Below, piece after piece: positions 5,959 through 10,129 of a DNA stretch of 10,129 nt; the first letter of the stretch is position 1, and each line of letters starts with the position of its first letter. Below the pieces are notes generated by a model. The model ran no database searches, had not been told where the DNA came from, and saw only the letters and a program-made list of their open reading frames with translations. The translations under genes were made by a program, and so were the position numbers. This DNA comes from an uncultured bacterium (GTDB lineage: Bacteria > Patescibacteriota > Minisyncoccia > CAIUEV01): assembly GCA_903898335.1 (NCBI GenBank), contig CAIUEV010000109.1:1-10129 (forward strand), in the 5' to 3' direction.

Positions 5959-7473
5959 ATGCAAAAATTCAATTTCGAGCAAGATTATTCCCGCGAAGAA
6001 AAAACTTTTGTGATTTTTGGAGCTATTATCTTAATCATTCTCTGTTTGTCGGTTTTTTATCCTATTATTTCGATTGTTTTTTTGGCCGGATCACTGGCCT
6101 TGACTCTTTTTTACCGTTCCTTTATTCCGATATTGATTTTTCTTCCCGCCTATCTGCCCTTTCAAATCGCTTTAAACCCGTCGGCCGATGTCGACCTTGC
6201 TTCCGGCCGAGTCATTATTTTAGCTCTTGCCCTCATCTTTTTTTCCACTGTCTTTTTCAGGAAAAAGCCTTGGTTTAGGCTATCTCATCTTTCTCTAGCC
6301 ATAGTATTTTTTCTTGTCTGGAGCTCGTTTTCTTTTTTCAGTGCCGACGACAGTGGTCGTTTTATCAGAAAAATGTTGGTTTTTCTCTCTATTTTCCCGA
6401 TATTTTTTATTGCCGGAGTGACTCTTAAAAAATTTTCGCAGTGGCAAAAACTTTTTAAATATTGGATTTACTCTTCCTTTTTGGTTTCAGCGATAGGCTT
6501 TGGCCAATTCTTTTTGCAGTTTTTTATCGGCCAAGAATTCTTTTTTAAACTTTGGAGTAAAGTAATCGCCCCTATTCTTTACGGCGTTAATGCCGGAGAG
6601 GCGGTTGCCAGTAATCCCAGCTGGTTTGTCAGTATCGGTGGAATTGATTTTCTCAGAGCCATCGGCACTTTTCCCGATCCGCACATGTTGGCCTTCTATC
6701 TTGGTATGAGCTTGCCCTTACAATTGGTTTTTATCCTGAAAAAAAATAAAAAAACTTTATGGCTTCCCTTTTTTATTTCATTTTTGACCCTGATTCTAAC
6801 TTTTTCCAGAGGAAGCTACGTCGGTTTAGCCGGAATTTTTCTCTGGCTAATTTTCTTTTTCTGGCGAGCCGGTAAAAACCCCGAAACCGCTCAAGCAATA
6901 AAACAAATAAGTGATCGGATAAAAATTTCTCGCATAATTATTTTTTTGATTATTTTTGGAGTCCTGACATTATCAATCACTCCCTTTCGTGATCGTTTTT
7001 TTTCGATTTTTGACTTTGATGAGGGATCCAACCAAGGGCGTCTGGAGCTCTGGCATGAAGCTACTGACACGGTTTTTTATAATCCGATTCTCGGTGTCGG
7101 ACTGGGCAATTTTTCCAATTTTATTCGACCCGAATCAAAATACAGAGAGCCGATTTACGCCCACAACACTTATTTGGATTTGGCGACGGAGATAGGCCTC
7201 CCGGGGGTTACGGCTTGGTTGATAATCATTATTATAAGTGTGAGACCGGCTTTTTCCGGACAAACGGGAGAAATCGGCCGATTACTGTTTTCCAAGCAAA
7301 AAACGAACAATAAACAGACCCTTTTACTCTGGAATTTAGCCGTTAGCCTTTCAATTCTTTGGTTTGCTTTGCACTGCCTTTTCGAAACTCCAATTTTTTC
7401 ACCGCAAATTCTACCTTTATTCATCTTTCTACTCGCCTTTCGAGAAAAAGCCAACGCTCGGCTAAAAAGCTAA
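5959..7473 (+). CDS. O-antigen ligase/polymerase-like polytopic membrane protein (Wzy_C family)
   Basis: This 504-residue protein is mostly hydrophobic, with roughly ten to twelve membrane segments (starting at about 16-38). Family features of O-antigen ligases and polymerases are seen: GTFPDPHMLAFYLGM (236-250), TFSRGSYVGL (281-290), then a large extracytoplasmic loop with SNQGRLELWHEA (357-368), NPILGVGLGNF (375-385) and AHNTYLDLATEIGLPG (401-416). Arg361 and His402 sit at the positions usually conserved and thought to bind the lipid-linked glycan. Such enzymes join or polymerise undecaprenyl-linked glycans at the outer face of the membrane, or in some relatives glycosylate proteins; which applies here cannot be told. 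It starts 18 bases after proS and probably shares its transcript; no other glycan gene is near except possibly the thymidylate kinase-like gene. Confidence 0.85.
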   Translation: MQKFNFEQDYSREEKTFVIFGAIILIILCLSVFYPIISIVFLAGSLALTLFYRSFIPILIFLPAYLPFQIALNPSADVDLASGRVIILALALIFFSTVFFRKKPWFRLSHLSLAIVFFLVWSSFSFFSADDSGRFIRKMLVFLSIFPIFFIAGVTLKKFSQWQKLFKYWIYSSFLVSAIGFGQFFLQFFIGQEFFFKLWSKVIAPILYGVNAGEAVASNPSWFVSIGGIDFLRAIGTFPDPHMLAFYLGMSLPLQLVFILKKNKKTLWLPFFISFLTLILTFSRGSYVGLAGIFLWLIFFFWRAGKNPETAQAIKQISDRIKISRIIIFLIIFGVLTLSITPFRDRFFSIFDFDEGSNQGRLELWHEATDTVFYNPILGVGLGNFSNFIRPESKYREPIYAHNTYLDLATEIGLPGVTAWLIIIIISVRPAFSGQTGEIGRLLFSKQKTNNKQTLLLWNLAVSLSILWFALHCLFETPIFSPQILPLFIFLLAFREKANARLKS

Positions 7474-7499
7474 AATAGATATCCCCAACAAAAATCTTT

Positions 7500-7528
7500 T
7501 TAACTTGTCCTATTTATTTTTCCATAAT
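7500..7528 (+). promoter_or_regulatory. Candidate sigma-70 promoter for fusA
   Basis: TTAACT (7500-7505, 4/6) and CATAAT (7523-7528, 5/6) are spaced by 17 bp in the 122-base gap between the ligase gene and fusA. Transcription would start near 7535, leaving a leader of about 60 AT-rich bases. No clear terminator for the upstream gene is seen in the same gap. Confidence 0.5.
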
Positions 7529-7595
7529 ATCGTTTCAAACAGCTTGAAAAATAAGTCAAGTAGTTTTTATTTTTATCAATTAAGTAAACAAAAAA

Positions 7596-9725
7596 ATGGC
7601 TCGCAATTACAGCCTGGACAAGACCAGAAACATTGGTATTATCGCTCATATCGATGCCGGTAAAACCACCACCACGGAAAGAATTCTTTATTTTTCCGGA
7701 GTTTCACATAAGATAGGAGAGGTTCACGAAGGTGAAGCCACCATGGACTGGATGGAGCAAGAAAGAGAAAGAGGTATTACCATTACGGCGGCCGCTACCA
7801 CTTGTTTTTGGTCTCCTTCAACTTTTGATGCTGACGGACTCAAGGAAGCCAACAAGAAAGAGTACCAAATTAACATCATCGATACTCCCGGTCACGTTGA
7901 CTTTACCGTAGAAGTGGAGAGATCTTTACGCGTTCTTGATGGTGGCGTTGTCGTCTTTGACGGTAAAATGGGAGTGGAGCCTCAATCCGAAACCGTTTGG
8001 CGCCAAGCCGACAAATATAGCGTTCCTCGAGTTTGTTTTATTAACAAGATCAATCAAACCGGCGGAGATTTCTACATGAGTCTCAAATCAATCCAAGAAA
8101 GATTGAGTGGTAACGCTGTGGCCATCGCTCTGCCGATCGGTGAAGAACAACAAATTCAAGGTTTGGTTGACTTGGTTGACATGAAAGCGTACATCTACGC
8201 TAACGAAGAACATACTCAGCTGAAAAAAGTTGAGATTCCGGAAGACATGAAAGAAAAAGCGGAAGAATATCGCGCCGTACTGATGGAAAAAGTAGCGGAG
8301 ACGGACGACAAACTTATAGAAGTTTTTCTCGAGGACGGCAAAATTTCTAATGAAGAATTGAAATATGCCCTACGTAAAGCCACTTTGGCCAACAAACTCT
8401 TCCCCGTATCTGGAGGAGACTCTCGAGGCGTGATTGTTGCCAGACTGTTGGATATGGTAATTGATTATTTACCTTCACCTCTCGACCTGCCGGCCGTTAA
8501 AGGAATTAATCCCAAGAACGACGAAGAAATAATGCGAGAAGCGGAAGATTCGGCTCCCTTTTCAGCTTTGGCTTTCAAGTTGGCCACCGATCCGTTTGTG
8601 GGTAATCTTTGTTTCTTCCGAGTTTATTCGGGAACTTTACGCACCGGAACTTACGTTTTGAATACGATCAAGGGTCAGAAAGAAAGGATTGGTCGTATAG
8701 TTCGTCTCCACGCCAACAAAAGAGAAGATGTCGAGGAAGTCTACGCCGGAGATATCGCCGCCATGGTTGGTCTCAAATACACCACCACCGGAGATACGCT
8801 CTGCGATGAAAATCACCAAATCGTTCTTGAAAGCATGCAATTCCCCGATCCGGTTATCGATGCTTCGATTGAACCTAAAACTAAAGCCGATCAAGAAAAA
8901 ATGGGTATCGCTTTGAAAAAATTGTCTGACGAGGATCCGACTTTTAGAGTTCACACCGATGAGGAAACGGCGGAAACCATCATTTCCGGCATGGGAGAAC
9001 TTCACTTGGAAATTATCGCCGACAGAATGAAAAGAGAATTCAAAGTGGAGGCCAATTTGGGCAAACCCCGAGTTGCTTACAAAGAAACCGTGGGTGAATT
9101 GGCTGAAGCGGAAGGAAAATACATCCGACAAAGTGGAGGTCGTGGGCAGTACGGACACGTCTGGTTGCGAGTTGAACCGCAAGAGCAAGGAAAAGGTTTT
9201 GAATTCGTTAATGCTATCAAAGGGGCGTCTATTCCCAACGAGTTTATTCCCGCCGCCGAAAAAGGTATTAAAGAAGCTTTGGGCAGTGGTGTCGTCGCCG
9301 GTTATCCCGTAGTGGACGTTAAAGTGACTCTCTTCGATGGATCCTATCACGAAGTTGACTCCTCGGAGGCCGCCTTTAAGATTGCCGCTTCAATGGGCTT
9401 TAAGGAAGGTATGCGCAAAGGAAAAGCTTATATAATTGAGCCGATAATGAAAGTCGAAGTTGTTTCTCCGGAACAATTTATGGGTGATATTATGGGAGAT
9501 TTGAATTCCAAACGTGGTCAGATCGAGAATATGGAAGACAGAAATCAAGGTTCGGTCATTCTAAAGATCATCACCGGCAAAGTGCCTTTGGCCAATATGT
9601 TCGGCTACGCTACCCAATTACGCTCCATGAGCCAAGGAAGAGCGAACTACACAATGGAGTTCTCTCATTACGCTCGAGTACCCGAAAATATTGCCAAGGA
9701 AATAATTGATGGCAAAATAAAATAA
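7596..9725 (+). CDS. fusA: Translation elongation factor G with atypical G4 and G5 motifs
   Basis: EF-G drives tRNA-mRNA translocation on the ribosome by GTP hydrolysis and helps recycle ribosomes. The 709-residue protein has all five domains: G1 AHIDAGKTT (17-25), G2 RGITI (60-64), G3 DTPGH (96-100), domain II from about 320, domain III with GMGELHLEI (465-473), domain IV with [10 protein letters not shown] (513-522) and [11 protein letters not shown] (585-595), and domain V to the end. Two points are odd. G4 reads NKIN (150-153) instead of NKxD, and where G5 (SAxK, in the usual GSAFK context) is expected, the protein reads VSGGDSRGV (271-279). There is also a loop about 8 residues longer than in E. 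coli between CFW (70-72) and INIIDTPG. The frame is intact and codon use does not look foreign. atpC begins 27 bases downstream. Confidence 0.97.
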   Translation: MARNYSLDKTRNIGIIAHIDAGKTTTTERILYFSGVSHKIGEVHEGEATMDWMEQERERGITITAAATTCFWSPSTFDADGLKEANKKEYQINIIDTPGHVDFTVEVERSLRVLDGGVVVFDGKMGVEPQSETVWRQADKYSVPRVCFINKINQTGGDFYMSLKSIQERLSGNAVAIALPIGEEQQIQGLVDLVDMKAYIYANEEHTQLKKVEIPEDMKEKAEEYRAVLMEKVAETDDKLIEVFLEDGKISNEELKYALRKATLANKLFPVSGGDSRGVIVARLLDMVIDYLPSPLDLPAVKGINPKNDEEIMREAEDSAPFSALAFKLATDPFVGNLCFFRVYSGTLRTGTYVLNTIKGQKERIGRIVRLHANKREDVEEVYAGDIAAMVGLKYTTTGDTLCDENHQIVLESMQFPDPVIDASIEPKTKADQEKMGIALKKLSDEDPTFRVHTDEETAETIISGMGELHLEIIADRMKREFKVEANLGKPRVAYKETVGELAEAEGKYIRQSGGRGQYGHVWLRVEPQEQGKGFEFVNAIKGASIPNEFIPAAEKGIKEALGSGVVAGYPVVDVKVTLFDGSYHEVDSSEAAFKIAASMGFKEGMRKGKAYIIEPIMKVEVVSPEQFMGDIMGDLNSKRGQIENMEDRNQGSVILKIITGKVPLANMFGYATQLRSMSQGRANYTMEFSHYARVPENIAKEIIDGKIK

Positions 9726-9752
9726 AGATCCTTATAATTTTTCATTTCAAAG

Positions 9753-10129
9753 ATGGCAAGTGCTGAGAAGAGTTTTATTCTTCAAATGGTCACCCCGGAT
9801 CAAATTATCTATCAACAGGCGGTTTTGAAATTGATTATTTCAACTTCCAAGGGAGAAATAACCGTTTTACCTCATCATGCCCCGTTAGTCGCTTCCATCG
9901 CCCCCGGCGAAGCCAGAATTCTGGAAAAGGGCAAGGAGGAGGAAAGAGATATGGCGGTAAGTGAGGGCATTATAGAAATCAAAGACAACTTTGTTCGTCT
10001 CTTGGTTTCCAAAGCTCATCGCTTGGAAGAGTTGGATAGAGCTAAAATTGAGCAAGCCAAGAAAACAGCTGAGCAAATGATCGAGAAGGCAAAAAAGGTC
10101 GGTGCCGGTAAAAGAGAATTTGCTTTCTG
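9753..10129 (+). CDS. atpC: ATP synthase epsilon subunit, N-terminal part, truncated by window edge
   Basis: The frame opens at ATG 9753 and runs 125 codons to the right edge without a stop. The N-terminal beta-sandwich domain shows the family pattern TPDQIIYQ (14-21), KGEITVLPHHAPLV (33-46) and PGEARIL (51-57), then EGIIEIKDNFVRLLV (70-84). The helical C-terminal part begins at about 89 (RLEELDRAKIEQAKKTAEQM). Epsilon is part of the central stalk of F1Fo ATP synthase and can inhibit ATP hydrolysis. Typically atpC is the last gene after atpD; here the gene before it is fusA, so it has been separated from the usual order. It starts only 27 bases after fusA and is probably read with it. Only a few residues are likely missing. 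Confidence 0.92.
   Translation, partial: MASAEKSFILQMVTPDQIIYQQAVLKLIISTSKGEITVLPHHAPLVASIAPGEARILEKGKEEERDMAVSEGIIEIKDNFVRLLVSKAHRLEELDRAKIEQAKKTAEQMIEKAKKVGAGKREFAF

Noticed and set aside
7543..7560. Weak hairpin CTTGA/TCAAG followed by T-rich sequence, before fusA
   Set aside because: Only five base pairs with an 8-base loop, and it lies downstream of the fusA promoter candidate; too weak to call a terminator.
8637..9350. Long open frame of 237 codons on the minus strand inside fusA
   Set aside because: It is antisense to the well-conserved EF-G domains II-IV, has no recognisable domain, and is the kind of shadow frame that codon bias often leaves opposite a real gene.
1..10129. CRISPR arrays, insertion sequences, tRNA or rRNA genes
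   Set aside because: No regularly spaced direct repeats, no transposase-like frame with terminal inverted repeats, and no tRNA-like cloverleaf or rRNA signature was seen on either strand.

Overview
The window is an AT-rich stretch of a small bacterial genome with compact, closely packed genes. Several traits suggest a Patescibacteria (Candidate Phyla Radiation) organism of the Parcubacteria kind: a very short prolyl-tRNA synthetase without the editing insertion, an EF-G with unusual G4/G5 nucleotide-binding motifs, short intergenic gaps, several exported or membrane proteins that I do not recognise, and no Shine-Dalgarno motif before any gene. This placement is an inference from protein character; there is no rRNA gene here to confirm it.

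Left part (1-4557, all minus strand). From right to left the genes are a NifU/IscU-type Fe-S scaffold (4557-4168), a thymidylate kinase-like P-loop kinase (4092-3415), RNase III (3395-2670) and RuvC (2652-2179). The last three are about 20 bases apart and look like one transcription unit. Immediately after ruvC lies a near-perfect sigma-70 promoter (TTGACA, 16 bp, TATAAT) driving two unknown envelope proteins: a membrane-anchored 217-residue protein and a 197-residue exported protein with ten cysteines. A 29-bp palindrome covers the stop codon of the second. Next come a tiny putative secreted peptide (753-562) and the N-terminal part of an AAA-family ATPase that runs off the left edge.

Right part (4684-10129, all plus strand). 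A 126-bp divergent region separates the two halves. It is followed by proS, a polytopic O-antigen ligase/polymerase-like membrane protein, then after a promoter-bearing gap fusA (EF-G) and the start of atpC (ATP synthase epsilon), cut by the right edge.

Functionally most of this is core housekeeping (translation, RNA processing, Holliday junction resolution, Fe-S assembly, ATP synthase) mixed with cell-surface functions (glycan ligase, exported proteins). I do not see a clear new multi-gene system such as a defence island, CRISPR array or mobile element. The most interesting observations are the non-canonical guanine-recognition motifs of EF-G, the window-wide lack of Shine-Dalgarno sequences, the reduced ProRS that keeps a four-cysteine knuckle where the editing domain would be, and the two-gene unknown envelope unit behind a consensus promoter.
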